A DNA stretch of 64,000 nucleotides from Gymnopilus junonius (lineage: Eukaryota; Basidiomycota; Agaricomycetes; Agaricales; Galerinaceae), in contig JADNYJ010000021.1 in NCBI GenBank assembly GCA_015501075.1, forward strand, positions 186,001 to 250,000, given 5' to 3'. The translations under genes and the position numbers were made by a program. Positions 34,255 through 45,310 of the stretch are shown piece by piece. The first letter of the stretch is position 1; every line of letters begins with the position of its first letter. The notes beneath the pieces are model-generated. The model saw nothing but the letters and a program-made list of their open reading frames with translations, was not told where the DNA came from and did not search any database.

Positions 34255-35389
34255 AGGCTTTAATGCCTTCGGAAAACTACCTAGACAACATCATAGAAAC
34301 CATAGAGCCTATAGACAAAGGACAAGGATAGATGTGTTAGACTTGGTATTCGCCTCAGCTATGTATTCTTACAGGATTACATCGATTATTTGGGACTTCG
34401 CCGAATTTATTTGAAATTTTTGTGACGCCTAACGCTTCTTACCTTTTCATGTTACCCTTACTCGCCTCGTTGTAGGTCACCTTTCCCAATTTGCTGATAT
34501 CGACCAGCGGCCCGTTCCCACCATGATGCCACTTGTTTGCTATTTGCGCCACAATTGTGCTTGTTTCCGTATGCTTTCCTGGATGCCATTAACACCGCGG
34601 AATCCCTCAGTCCAGTTTTATATCTTTCAAGGTTCTAAACCGTTCTTGCTTGGAAGTTGGAACGGACCCGGCGAGGGACCGATTTTGTGGCTCAGGCCGA
34701 ACCCTAGCTTGACAAGTGACAGAATCACATTCATCTAATGGCGATTCTAGAGTCCACTGGAGGCCGTCGGGCAGCATGCGTTTCATCGTCTGAGCTTGCT
34801 GCCTCTTGCTGCTCAAGTGACGCTCTTGTTGACAACCCATCTCCGCAGCACCGAAAGAGGCCAAGAAAATATCAGTTACGTTCCTGGATATGTCGCTTTG
34901 CGCGCAGAGATGTCCACTTCCAAGGTGATCAATTTCCCCAATTTGTTCATTTTTTACACACTGCTCATGCACCGTCTCCAACAGTCCTCAGCAGCTAGAG
35001 TTCTGGGATTAAAAGAATGATAGATTGGCCTGGCAGAAGTCAGTAATAGTAATTTGCCAGCTATTAGCACTTGATGAAGGCTATTCACAGATCTGCATCG
35101 TCATGGTTCTTCCGTTTTCCAATTGAAAATAGTCTGATGTAATCTTGATGTGGTTATTCCGATAGGTCTGCTATATCGTGGAAAGACGGGTTGCACCTTT
35201 GGGACATCCCATCGATGGATGCAATAGGTCCGCAAACAATACAAGCAGGGGCGTGGTAATGATAAGAACGCCAGCTGGCGATGTCGCTTCGACGTGGGTT
35301 CTCCCCTTTCCCCGCCCATCGATATCTCGTCAAGGACCAGTCCTTCCCCACTTCACGCGTTTCGCTTGAATCCCATCATCTTTCATTCC
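34255..35389. other. Intergenic region
   Basis: About 1.1 kb with no ORF that looks real. It holds the 3' end of the methyltransferase transcript and the promoter side of the membrane protein at 35390. Confidence 0.45.
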
Positions 35390-37089
35390 ATGACCGTGCT
35401 CAGCAATCTCACCGTGCTAGATGTACGGAGTGCGTTTATTTTTTGCTTTCTGAATATTCGGACCGGTCGGTGTCTAACTGGTGTTTTACAGTCGTGAATT
35501 TCGTCCTTACTGCCGTAGCGGTTGTCGTAACATCGCTGCGTCTGACTGACCGGATACGGAGATCGCGATTTTGGTGGGACGATGCGTGGGCGCTGTTCTG
35601 TATGATCCTGCTCGTCATTTTCATGGCGGCCGTCGAAGTCCATGTCCAGAATCCTGGTATGTCCCTCCAGATGCCGCCTTTGCGATCTATACCCATCCCA
35701 CAATTTACAGCGAGGCATTCGCAGCGTCTGAAGTTGGTCATTGCATGGATGTACGTGTCATGAAGCTTGGGTGTCGTCACGATGCTAAATAGATCAAAGG
35801 TGTCCTATTTTCTTCTACTTCGTCACTTGGTACGTCGTAGCCTCTTCAGGATAACCGCGAAATATCTCTGACGGACAGCTACAGGTCAGCGCGAGTATCT
35901 ATCCTCCTGACCGTGATTCGGCTTTCATTCGGAAGGATGAGGAAAGTCCTCGTTTGGGTTGGATTCATTTTCTTCATTGCTTGGGCTGTTCTCTTCGCCC
36001 AGGTATTTTGGATCTGCGAAAACAATCCTATCAATCCCACTTGGAAGACAGATTTCGCGCCCCAATGCCCACTCGGACTCAAGGTTGCCATCGCCCAGGT
36101 CATCAGTGAGTTGTCATTCCATTCACTTATCTTTACACCGCGGCCACACTCGGCCGTTCTGTTTCTTATCAAAAAAAACCCCCACTCCATTGCCATCTGA
36201 CCAACCACACTACTTTGGTTTTGGGCGTTGTTGACGTCCACTCCAATTGGCGCCTGTTTGTTCTCATCACACCTTCACCCTATTTTAATATCCCTTTGTG
36301 ATGACGTCGGACTGATCCACGTCCCCCTCCCTTTTCATCTCTATTTAAATATAGCGGACGTAATCAGCGATGCCATCCTGATTTTGGCGCCAGTAATGCT
36401 GGTGTGGAAGACCAAGCTCTCCTCTGCACAAAAAATTCGCATCATGGCTGTCTTTTCTACGACGCTGATGACTACGGCTGTCAGTCTAAATCACGCGTAT
36501 TTTGTATTGAAGTGGGGTGGGTTAAGGGAAGCTTTGGCTGCCGTTTTACAGGTACGAATTTTGCCGGGATATTCCTTTAAAGTTACTTCTTCTGACTGAC
36601 GCTTATCCCTTTCTTCTTTACCCCACACCAATCTCCTTCTCTTCTGACCGACCCAATCGGTAATCCATGTATCATCTGACAACCCTACCCATTACGGCAT
36701 TTGAAATCCCCACCACCAAATCTAACATCTACCGAAATTCCGAAATTGCAGTGCAACGTCTCCCTCATCGTAGCCAACCTAAGCGTGATCATCGCCTTCT
36801 TCTTCCGCATCAACACTGAAGAGGAAGAGACCGTCAAGACATTCTCTATGGGCGCCACCACCATGTCGCTGTTCTCCGACAGAAACGACGCCAGATGCCT
36901 ATCACTTCCACGTTCCTCACCACGGGCGGGCGCGTTCGTGAGAGGAAGGATGTGTATGGGAGCAATGGTGGTGGGTCCAGCACTTTTGCGGTGAATACGG
37001 ACCCCAATTTTGGGGCAACGACGACAAATGATTTGAAGACGCGCCCATCTGATTCGTATGATGAGCGTTCTGTTGACGATAAAGCGTGA
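35390..37089 (+). CDS. Rhodopsin-like fungal integral membrane protein
   Basis: A seven-helix membrane protein of the fungal 'rhodopsin domain' (SAT4/Pth11-related) type; no retinal-binding role is implied. The start at 35390 (MTVLSNLTVLDV) joins across an intron (35430-35491) to IVNFVLTAVAVVVTSLRLTD and RRSRFWWDDAWALFCM, whose WWDD motif is typical. Next come FFYFVTWSARVSILLTVIRL, VLVWVGFIFFIAWAVLFAQ, a loop with Cys pairs (WICENNP, FAPQCPLG), ADVISDAILILAPVMLVWKT, SSAQKIRIMAVFSTTLMTTA and CNVSLIVANLSVIIAFFF. The cytoplasmic tail is Ser/Thr/Asp-rich. Near 36893 the frame appears to lose one base: read literally the protein ends at 36994, and with the shift it ends RSVDDKA at 37089. Function unknown; members are thought to act in sensing or signalling. 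Confidence 0.7.
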
Positions 37090-37376
37090 GGTTTCAATTT
37101 CATCTGTTGATTTTTCTGTGCTTTTATGTATAGTTCCTTCATTGCCCTCCAAGCTATGACCCTTCCCTTTCCCTGCGATGTATATTTATTGTATTGCTCT
37201 AATCGTGTAGTGACTTGTCAGAATGTTGCAGTGTACGGTAGAAATGTAGTTTTCCTGTACTTATGATCTTATGCTATTGCAAATGCCTTCTTCATAACTT
37301 CATTAATATAAACGTCATAATACGTAAATACGAAGGGAAGTAAGATTATCATCTACTCTCTGCCACTAACCGACAT

Positions 37377-38681
37377 CTAAGCGACGAAAGCCTTGCCCTT
37401 CTCGATGTTCTTCTTGAGTTCAGGCAAGCAAGCCTCAAGGAGTTTCTGTTCCTCAGCAGTAATCTCACCGATGGGGTGAATCTTCTCAACGCCGTCAAGC
37501 TGTTGAAAGAAGAGAGGATCAGTTACATGCTCAATACATATAAGAGACACAAAACCAAGACTTACGCCAAGCTCGACGTTAGAAGCGAAGAAGTCAATGC
37601 CTTGATCGGCGTAGAGAGGGTTCTTGACGAAGGTAGGTGTGATGACACCCTTTTCGCCGCTCAATCCCCGCAGGAGGGCGTTAGCGAACTTGGCACCAGC
37701 ATAAGCCATGGAAAGGGTGGCACTTCCAGCACCGTCCTTGGCCTTGACAACTTCATCACCACCGTATTGGATGCGGTGAACCAGCGCAGCCAGAGCCTCA
37801 CCAGTGACTTTCTTTCCGTAGGGGTTTTGTGAGAGGAGGGGGACGATCGTAGGTCCGCTGTGGCCACCAACAACAGTGACGCGAGTCTCCTTGGGAGAGA
37901 CACCGGCGACTTGTCCGAGGAAGCGAGCGGAACGGACGACGTCAAGGGTGGTAACACCGAAGAGGTGGCGGGGGTTGAAGACACCGGCCTTCTCGAGGGT
38001 TCCGGCGACAATAGGGACGGTGGAGTTGACAGGGTTGGAGATGACGAGGATATGGGCATCTGGGGAGACACGGCCAACAGCAGCGGCAAGATCGCGGACG
38101 ATGGAAGCGTTGGTCTGGAGGTCAAAAATGTAGGTAAGGAAAGCGTATTTACGAGATAAGATATGCGGACACTCACGTTGAAGAGGTCATCACGGGTCAT
38201 CTATTAAAAGGTCAGTTATGATAGAGGTGATAATTGCTTCTGAACTCACGCCAGGCTGAGAAAATCAAATGTCAGTGAAAAGTCAAGGAAACAAGAAAAG
38301 GTCTACATACCTTCCTGGGGACACCAGCAGGGATAACAACGACCTTAACACCCTCAAGAGCTTGATCGAGCTGGTCAGCGGCATAGCCTTTGACCTACGT
38401 ATCACAACAAGGGTCAGCAGAAAGTCAACCCGACCATGAAAAAAACGCACCTCGCTGCCAGTGTCGACGTGGCTAACGTCGGCAGCAACACCAGGAGCAC
38501 CACGGATATCGTACAAGCTCAGCGAAGTAACGAGAGGGTCATTTTTGAGGAGCAAAGAGAGAGGTTGGCCAATTCCTCCTCCAGCACCGAGAACAGCGAC
38601 CTTGATTTGGTTTACTGCTGAAGCAGAGAATAACCTAGTGGAAGGTGCGGCCAAAATGCGGGCAGCTGAACGAGCGAACAT
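37377..38681 (-). CDS. mdh1: Malate dehydrogenase, mitochondrial
   Basis: This enzyme catalyses NAD-linked interconversion of malate and oxaloacetate in the TCA cycle. The start at 38681 gives an Arg-rich, acid-free presequence ([20 protein letters not shown]), then [20 protein letters not shown], the NAD-binding Gly motif, [40 protein letters not shown] (active-site Arg loop), [29 protein letters not shown] and the catalytic region [13 protein letters not shown] with His. The C-terminal part is [20 protein letters not shown], ending EKGKAFVA. About five introns are visible, all GT..AG. The length, near 335 residues, is normal for the mitochondrial NAD enzyme. The frame is clean. Confidence 0.93.
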
Positions 38682-39139
38682 GGTGATTTTAAGAGGATTT
38701 TTGGACTAGATGGTGATGGTCCAGGAATAAGAGTTTATAAGACACGGTTCAGCGTTTCCACCATCGTTCCCCAGCACTTTCCGAACGGTCACGGGGCATT
38801 CCAGCCCTCCCCGCCTCGGGTCACTCCGGGCACTGACAGCCGATTTCATGCATCAGTTCTCACGCCCGGCATCTTTCTACCTCCTCACTCTCGAATGACG
38901 ACGTGCCGAAAAATCCAAAGTTCATGCGTTGAATCTCTTCCTGGCACTTAAGGATACAAACTGATCGCTTTCTTGAACCTCTATAAAACCAGCTCAATAT
39001 TCGTTCAGGAAATTTTGACAGTTCCAGGCTGATGCAGACCGTGTATTATCTTGGTCGTTGAATAGGGATGCTGGTGAGAAATCAAGGGTAAATACCCATG
39101 TTCTTAATCACGATTTCGTGCCATGCTCAGCCCCATCTG
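38682..39139. other. Promoter region of malate dehydrogenase and 5' side of hydrolase relic
   Basis: No coding signal. A TTTATAAG stretch on the + strand near 38733-38740 could be part of the malate dehydrogenase promoter on the opposite strand. Confidence 0.4.
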
Positions 39140-40349
39140 ACCTATGCAACGGATCAGGAATACTTTACCTCCTGCTAGCGCTCTCGTTTGCGATCTTAAA
39201 ACTCTTTCATCACGTTGCTTCGTCCCATGGAGCGAGCTCTCATCCCCGATACCTACAAATCGGGAAGAAGGATTTCCTTGGAGCAAGGTATGGTGATTCT
39301 TCAATCAAATTAGCCATAATGTAATACTATATTTGTGCAGATATGCCATCGAGGAGACTGGACTGGCAAGAATGCTACAATGACCTTTCAATCGGAATTT
39401 ACATATCGTCAAGCACTTTGGCAATTAGGCACCACTTAATTATTCTGAACCCAATGGCCGAGAGGCAACCATTGCCATCATTCGAAATCCCTCAAAGTTT
39501 AAAGAAGGGTCTAAGTTCTATCGTGGGCCAGTCCTATTCAATCCAGGTTGTCCAGGATCAAGTGGTGTGGATATGATTGCCGGTCAAAAGGGCGGTAGTT
39601 TCAATGCAATCCTCGGACCACAATTTGATATTGTGGCCTGTGATCCTCGAGGTAAGCTCCAATGATATTTATTTCGCGCTTTTTCAAATTGATATTTATA
39701 TTCTTACGCAGGTTTCAAGGTCCTTACCCCATGCTTCGTTCTTCGAAACAGACGTCGAACGCGCACTGTTTGGACAACCATAGGTGTGGTCAGTACAACG
39801 AAGGAAGGCATTACTCGCACCTGGGCTCGCTTCAAAGTCCTTGGAGAGGTCGCAGCTGAGACTGACAATGGCTATCTCAGGCTCAATACAGAAAATACTG
39901 CTCGAGATATGTTGAGCATTGCGCAGGCGCCCGGGACGGAAAAATACAGTATTAGGGATTTTCGTATATTTCTTTTAGTTGTGCAATGAGCCTGAATGTT
40001 CATGATTCTCTATGGTATGGCATAGTTCTTGGTACACTGCTGTTTCCCGTAAGGCAATTCATGATTCGCATGTCTGCCACCGTTCCTCGATGCTGATCGT
40101 TATATTTCAAGCACTGTTCTGTAGCGGCTCCTTCTCCGTGTACACGAACATACATTCGGCAATATTTTCTGCATGGAACTCTGCCGCCATTCGACCCAAA
40201 GGGCAGCTTATTTGCTTCTAAATGAAAGATTGATCAAAAGGCATTCGAAGCAAGTATGGAAGAAGCTGATAAAGAGCTGTATGACGCAGTCCATGATCTT
40301 AGTATGAATCCCTTTGTTCCTTTGCTTTTTTCGAATGACATTTGTTAGA
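39140..40349 (+). pseudogene. TAP-like alpha/beta hydrolase, copy C, deleted pseudogene
   Basis: A strongly shortened member of the hydrolase family. Still visible are the N-terminal hydrophobic part (YLLLALSFAILKLF, about 39164-39205), the exon with RLDWQECYN, an exon from about 39431 reading APLNYSEPNGREATIAIIRN, the oxyanion loop altered to NPGCPGSSG, CDPRG, ASFFETDVERALFGQ, TRTWARFKVLGEVAAETDNG and a remnant of the nucleophile elbow. At the elbow one base of an A run is lost and the conserved Trp codon reads TAG (about 39952), so the catalytic Ser is not reached. The entire middle of about 250 residues, including the lid and DPVTP regions, is gone: sequence passes from near 40045 directly to the C-terminal GSFSVYTNIHS-like and MEEADKELYDAVHDLS pieces. 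It ends near 40349. Confidence 0.8.
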
Positions 40350-40660
40350 TGGGTCGTCAGTCAATGGATATTCTTCTTGCATAAAACAAATCAGACTGGA
40401 GTGGAAAATTTACGGTAGGAAGAGTACCTGTAAGGTTGGAATGGGGCGCTCAGATAAGATAAGATAAACATAGCTTTTTAGCGCTTGCACAATCCCGACA
40501 CACGCACATCCTTGTAAAGCACAAAATCAATTTTTGGCACACCCAGAGGCTGTTCTAGAACGTCATAACAATAAATTGATTATTGAAAGTAGTTCAACGC
40601 AGCAATAAGGAAAGCAAATTAAACAAGTTCTAGAAATCGGAATGTGTAATTGACTATCTT
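40350..40660. other. Convergent intergenic region
   Basis: AT-rich 3' flank between the hydrolase relic and the minus-strand membrane protein. Nothing seen. Confidence 0.5.
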
Positions 40661-41726
40661 CTACAATTCGCCCACTAATTTCCACACCTTGTACACTTGG
40701 ATGGCCTTCCAGGTAAGAAGGACCATGAGAAGGGCAGCTGTACCATCCTTTATCCCGCTACCGTCCTCGTCGCCTCCACTCTGGCTAGTCCACATTAAAA
40801 TTACAAGAGTCGACAGGCAGAATAAGGCCGACCCTTGAAAAAGTCGTCAATAGACAGTAGCTTTTAAGCTCCCAGCCACTTACCAAACGGCAGAAAGGGG
40901 CATTACCATAGCAGCCCAAAACTCAACGGATTTTACTGTGTCGACATCTTCTGAAGCCTATAGATCTCTTCGCATTAAAGGTGGGGAAGGTGTGGCTAGA
41001 CCACGTACCTCGACCCATGTATTTCTTACCGTGATATTTTCTAGCTTCGAACCTGCTGTAACGTACATACCACTCATCACTAAGCCCGCACCCGAAAATA
41101 AACTGGACAAAATCACTGATGTTCTTGCGAGGGTGTTTCCGGAGACACTGCCAATTAGAAGGAACGCGACCGAGAGCCTATGTGGATAAGCATTTTTATT
41201 GGGTTCTTTCAATTACAAAGATGGACTACTCACGAAACAAGGAACACACAAATTGTGAATGTAATCTTCCAGATCGACTTCATCCGATCAAGGACGTCTT
41301 CCCACTGTCGATATCCAGCCAGAGCCTCAAGAACCTGGTCATGTAACGCATCCGAAACGCATATCTGAGGTACAGGCCGAGCGTATAGGTCATAATAATG
41401 ATCTGATAGAGGTTACGTAAAATGTCGAATACATATCTTATATTTCCTTTCTACGTTCACGGGAATGGTGTCTAGTCAATAATTTTGCCTGCTACTGATC
41501 ATCTCATTAACCTGTGGGCAACTACTGGTGCACTACCAGCGGACAGGAATTGTGTTGATATAGCTGGATAACTCATTCCGGCACTGGAGATGGATAGACT
41601 GGAGAAATAGGTTGTATAGTTGGGGCCATCCTGAATAAAGTTGGGCAATAGATAGAGGAGGGCCCACTCATACGTCAGTATTTACTCAAGGAGAGAACTA
41701 ACAGTCGCAGTAAAATCTGCCGCCAT
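40661..41726 (-). CDS. Uncharacterised basidiomycete integral membrane protein
   Basis: I do not recognise a named family, but the layout resembles a common Agaricomycete membrane protein. The start at 41726 gives a tiny exon (MAADFTAT), followed in phase by an exon from 41630 reading DGPNYTTYFSSLSISSAGMS. Then come YDLYARPVPQICVSDALHDQ, VLEALAGYRQWEDVLDRMKS (an amphipathic stretch common in the family), a first helix (IWKITFTICVFLVS), a second after the next intron (LSVAFLLIGSVSGNTLART), SVILSSLFSGAGLVMSGMYV (third), EDVDTVKSVEFWAAMVMPLS and a last helix (LFCLSTLVILMW). A hydrophobic C-terminal stretch ends KVWKLVGEL with stop at 40661-40663. Two intron joins (near 41512/41385 and near 40875/40838) do not keep phase as I read them, so one-base errors are possible. 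Function unknown. Confidence 0.6.
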
Positions 41727-42449
41727 CAGATCATGTCCTAGTAATGTTCAAGGATTCCAACATCCCCGGAAAGAGATAATATTCTCACTGCTCAGGCCAG
41801 CGTTTTTTTAATACGCTTCCTGAGATGTAAACCTGCCGTGTACTTGAGTCCAAAGTCATGAGGCTGCCGGGACAACGGCATAGCATTTAGTATTATTATG
41901 TCAAAGAAGAGTCAGCGCCTTACTTATGTTCGATCAAGATGATGATGATGATTACCAGCAGGTGGTCCCTTAAGGAGCAGGCTGGGTTCTCCTAAGAGGT
42001 GTCAGATCGGTCGACCTTGGACGTGCTTGTGTTCGATCTTTATCATCATCATCCTCATCAATGAAAGCAACAAGAAAGCAAGGCAATATTTAAATACATC
42101 GGATTCCAAGAATCACCGCCCAATTACAGCTGCCAATCGCTGCCGTGGGAATGGTCACCCCACTGGAATGTAAATGCTGAGGCTTACCAGGCCAGAAGTC
42201 AGAAAAAGTCAAGAAAAAGTAGGGCTCTGGCGCCGCTCCGGAGTCGCATCGGCGGTATGTATGCAGTGATTGTCACATCACATGCCAATAATAGTAACAT
42301 CACGGTGCTTTAGATTTCGCCAGCTCAACGGACACGTCGTCCTCATTACCCATCTCCTTAATTCCCTTCATTTTTACCAGACCCTTTGTGTGTGCACGGA
42401 CCTCAAAATATCGTTCTTCCAGCAACGCGGTCCTTAAAATCTAGCCAAG
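41727..42449. other. Divergent promoter region with imperfect inverted repeat
   Basis: The interval lies between the starts of the membrane protein (41726) and SEC63 (42450). It contains GATGATGATGATGATTACCAG at about 41939-41959 and a roughly complementary run of TCATCATCATC at about 42042-42052, each next to GATC (GATCAAGATG / GATCTTTATC), giving an imperfect inverted repeat over about 120 bases. A similar GATGATTACCAG..TGGTCCC phrase recurs at about 56823-56851. Confidence 0.45.
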
Positions 42450-45008
42450 ATGGCTACATACGAGTATGACGAGGCCGGTGTCATGGCCGCCTATTTTTTG
42501 ATCACATTCCTTGCTCTGGTCCTTGTTCCATTGACTATATCATCGCTAACGAGGGGCTCTGGTAGTCTACTTCTATTTCTGATGGTATATGAATGCTTAA
42601 TTTCTTGTTTAGGCAAGAAAATAACTGATGGGTGCCAGTGCACGCCATGCGTAGAGAGGCGCAAACTTGTTAGCAAACAAGGAGGGGGATCCATTTTCAG
42701 TCTGAAATTCTCTCGGAGGTGCGTTAGCGATTATCTTGTCACGATTTTCTGACGATTTGTCTACAGAACATATTTCCTGCTCGGGGGCTGGTCCTTATTC
42801 GCATTTGTCTGCTATCGAGTATCGTTATTAAAAGTGGAGAACAAAATTTACAACCCATTCGAAATTCTGGGCATAAGTACCGTATGTGGCAAGATTCTAC
42901 GCGACATTCTAGCCTTCTAAATTCATCTGCAGAACACAGAAGATAAAGACATCAAATCCCACTTCAAGAAGCTCTCCAAGCTATAGTACGTCCTACTGCC
43001 ATTCCTCTTGTCACTCTAGCATAACTGAACGCCCCATCACTTCGACAGCCATCCTGACAAAGTCAAGGCCACCGCCAACCTCACCATTGAAGCCATCCAA
43101 GACCGTTTCGTCCAAATACAAAGGCCTACAAATCGTTAGTCTCCATCTGACCGTACATTATGTTGATTCTCACTGTCGCCATAGCCTGACCGATGAACGC
43201 ATCAAGGAGAACTGGATTAAATATAACCACCCCGATGGCCCACAAAGCACCACCATGGGTATTGCACTTCCAAAATGGATCGTTGAAGGCCAGAACAGGA
43301 TATGGGTGTTGGTTGCTTATGGCGTCATATTCGGCGGTGCTTTACCCGCTCTTGTCGTACGTCTTAATTATCCCCATACCAACCTTTTCAACGCTCACCC
43401 TATAATGCAGGGCCGCTGGTGGTTCGGCAGCAGGCAAAAGACCAAAGACGGCATCAATGCGCAATCGGCCGCTGCATTCTTCAAGTCCATCAAAGAAGAA
43501 TCTACCATTGAGGAATGCGTCGCTGCCCTTGGCAAGGCATATAAGTGGGAACTGCCTCCTACTCAGACCAAGTCCAACGCGGAGGTTGATGAGCTAGAGA
43601 AAGAGATCCAGCAGCAGGTGGGTGCGAAGTGGACGGAGGTGCGCAAGCTCGTGCAGGACTATGATGGGGGGCTGCATGATCAAGAAGGAAGGCACTTGTG
43701 CTTCTATATGCGCATTTATTGAGGTTGGAGGTGAAAGATGCCAATCTGAAAAAACGTGTGTTTCTCTCCATTGCCACGTCAAGCATTGAAAGTTGACAAT
43801 ATGCCATTTTCTCTCCGCAGAACAAACTCAAGTCCTCCTGCAAACCCCCCTCTACTGAACGCCCTCCTCAACGTCTCGGTCGCACGACCTGGCTCCTGCC
43901 CACACTCGCTATCATGCGCCTCTACTCCTACATCGCCCAGGCCCTCCCCATCAACGCGTCTGACAGACTAAAGCTCACTCAACTCCCTGGCTTGAGCAAG
44001 GAGGACATCTTGAAAGTTGCGCCCAAAGCGAAAGATATGGAAGATCTGTTGCATGAGCTCGAGGAGAAGAAGGATGAGCGGTTAGTGGATGTGAAGCGGG
44101 CGATGGAGAAATGGGGTAGGGTTGATATTGTTGACGCGACTTTTAAAGGTCGGTTTTTGTGGTTGTTTTGGATTTTCGGCCCTTCTGATGCGCATATATG
44201 CATATTATTTTGAATTTTTTTTAGTCATTGGCGAGAAAACCGTTACTCCATCTGCTATCATCTACCTCCTTGTCAAGCTACGTATAAGCCCGCCGGGATC
44301 ATCCTCGTCAGAATCTGAGAAGGAGCCCACTGTTGATGAGAAGAAGAAAGCAGTGCAGACTGAAGAACAGAGGGACGACAAGTTCCTCTCCTCACGCTCG
44401 GACTCAGAGGACCTACCCGCTTCAAAAGCAAACTCATATGCTGCTCATGCGCCTTTCTGGCCTGGTGTGAGTACGATTTCTTACTTTTCCACAGTGCAAA
44501 AGATTGACAACGAATGATATCTAAAGACCCGCAAACCATCATGGTGGATTGTCCTCGCCGACGACAAATCCAACCGCGTCGTCGTTCCTCCTATCAAAAT
44601 CACAGACATTCCGTACGCACAACCTGGTGTGGATGGTGATTACCGCGCGTACAAGATACAGTTCCAAGGGCCGCCTAATACAGGTCTGTTCACGTGGAAG
44701 GTGTACGTTGTCAGCGACACCTTTGCTGGGGAGGAGGCTGTTAAGGACATTTCGGTATGTATATATACCTTTCTTTTTTTTCATGCTTGCTAATGAACAT
44801 CTTTGTACAGCTGAAAATTGAAGATGCCCCAGCGACAGACGAGCAACCTACTGAAGACGAGATCTCAGACCCGGATGAAGATACCATTGCAGGCCAGATG
44901 GCTGCTATGCGCGGAGGCAAGGTGAAGAAGCACGTGGAGGAGGAGAGTGACGACGAGAGTAGCACGGATGATGATAAGAGCAGTGACAGCGATAGCGACA
45001 GTGACTGA
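42450..45008 (+). CDS. SEC63: Sec63, ER protein-translocation J-protein (several one-base frame breaks)
   Basis: This ER membrane J-protein works with Sec61/Sec62 and recruits luminal BiP to drive protein import. The start at 42450 (MATYEYDEAGVMAAYF) leads into a first helix (FLALVLVPLTIS). After CTPCVERRKL comes TYFLLGGWSLFAFVCYRV, then the luminal J domain: NPFEILGIST, KSHFKKLSKLYHPDK (HPD motif intact, formed across an intron), SLTDERIKENWIKYNHPDGP. Then a third helix (WVLVAYGVIFGGALPALV) and the cytosolic Brl region: SIKEESTIEECVAALGKA, LVLLYAHLLRLEV, LLNALLNVSVAR, WLLPTLAIMRLYSYIAQAL, LPGLSKEDI, PSWWIVLADD. The C-terminus is a long acidic Asp/Ser tail, typical for Sec63. Four one-base losses are apparent, at about 43118, 43680, 43850 and 43885; between them the frame is fully conserved. 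For such a conserved gene I suspect consensus error. Confidence 0.85.
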
Positions 45009-45310
45009 GCGCACTGTATAAGGAGTCGAGTTTCCTGTTTTCCGCCTTTTGCTCGTCGTCCTTGCTTCCTCCTTTTTTCAGCTTCTCGTCTCCTTTCTGC
45101 TCTATTCTGTATATATTTGCCCCTAACCCTTCAATTGACCCATTTTGTATTGCACTGAAACCCACTCCCATTCATTCATGTCTCTTTTATGATCTGGGTA
45201 TATTCATGAGTGTATAGTACATTTTTAATGCTATTATTGCTTGTAAGTTGGGGTTTGCTGTGAGAAGCTGACGGTGAAAATTGTGCCTGTTGTATGCAGC
45301 GTCAACTCTT
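45009..45310. other. Convergent intergenic region
   Basis: 3' flanks of SEC63 and hydrolase D face each other here. No gene seen. Confidence 0.5.

Noticed and set aside
34523..35020. Overlapping open frames on both strands
   Set aside because: Short, overlapping and without motifs or splice partners; treated as chance.
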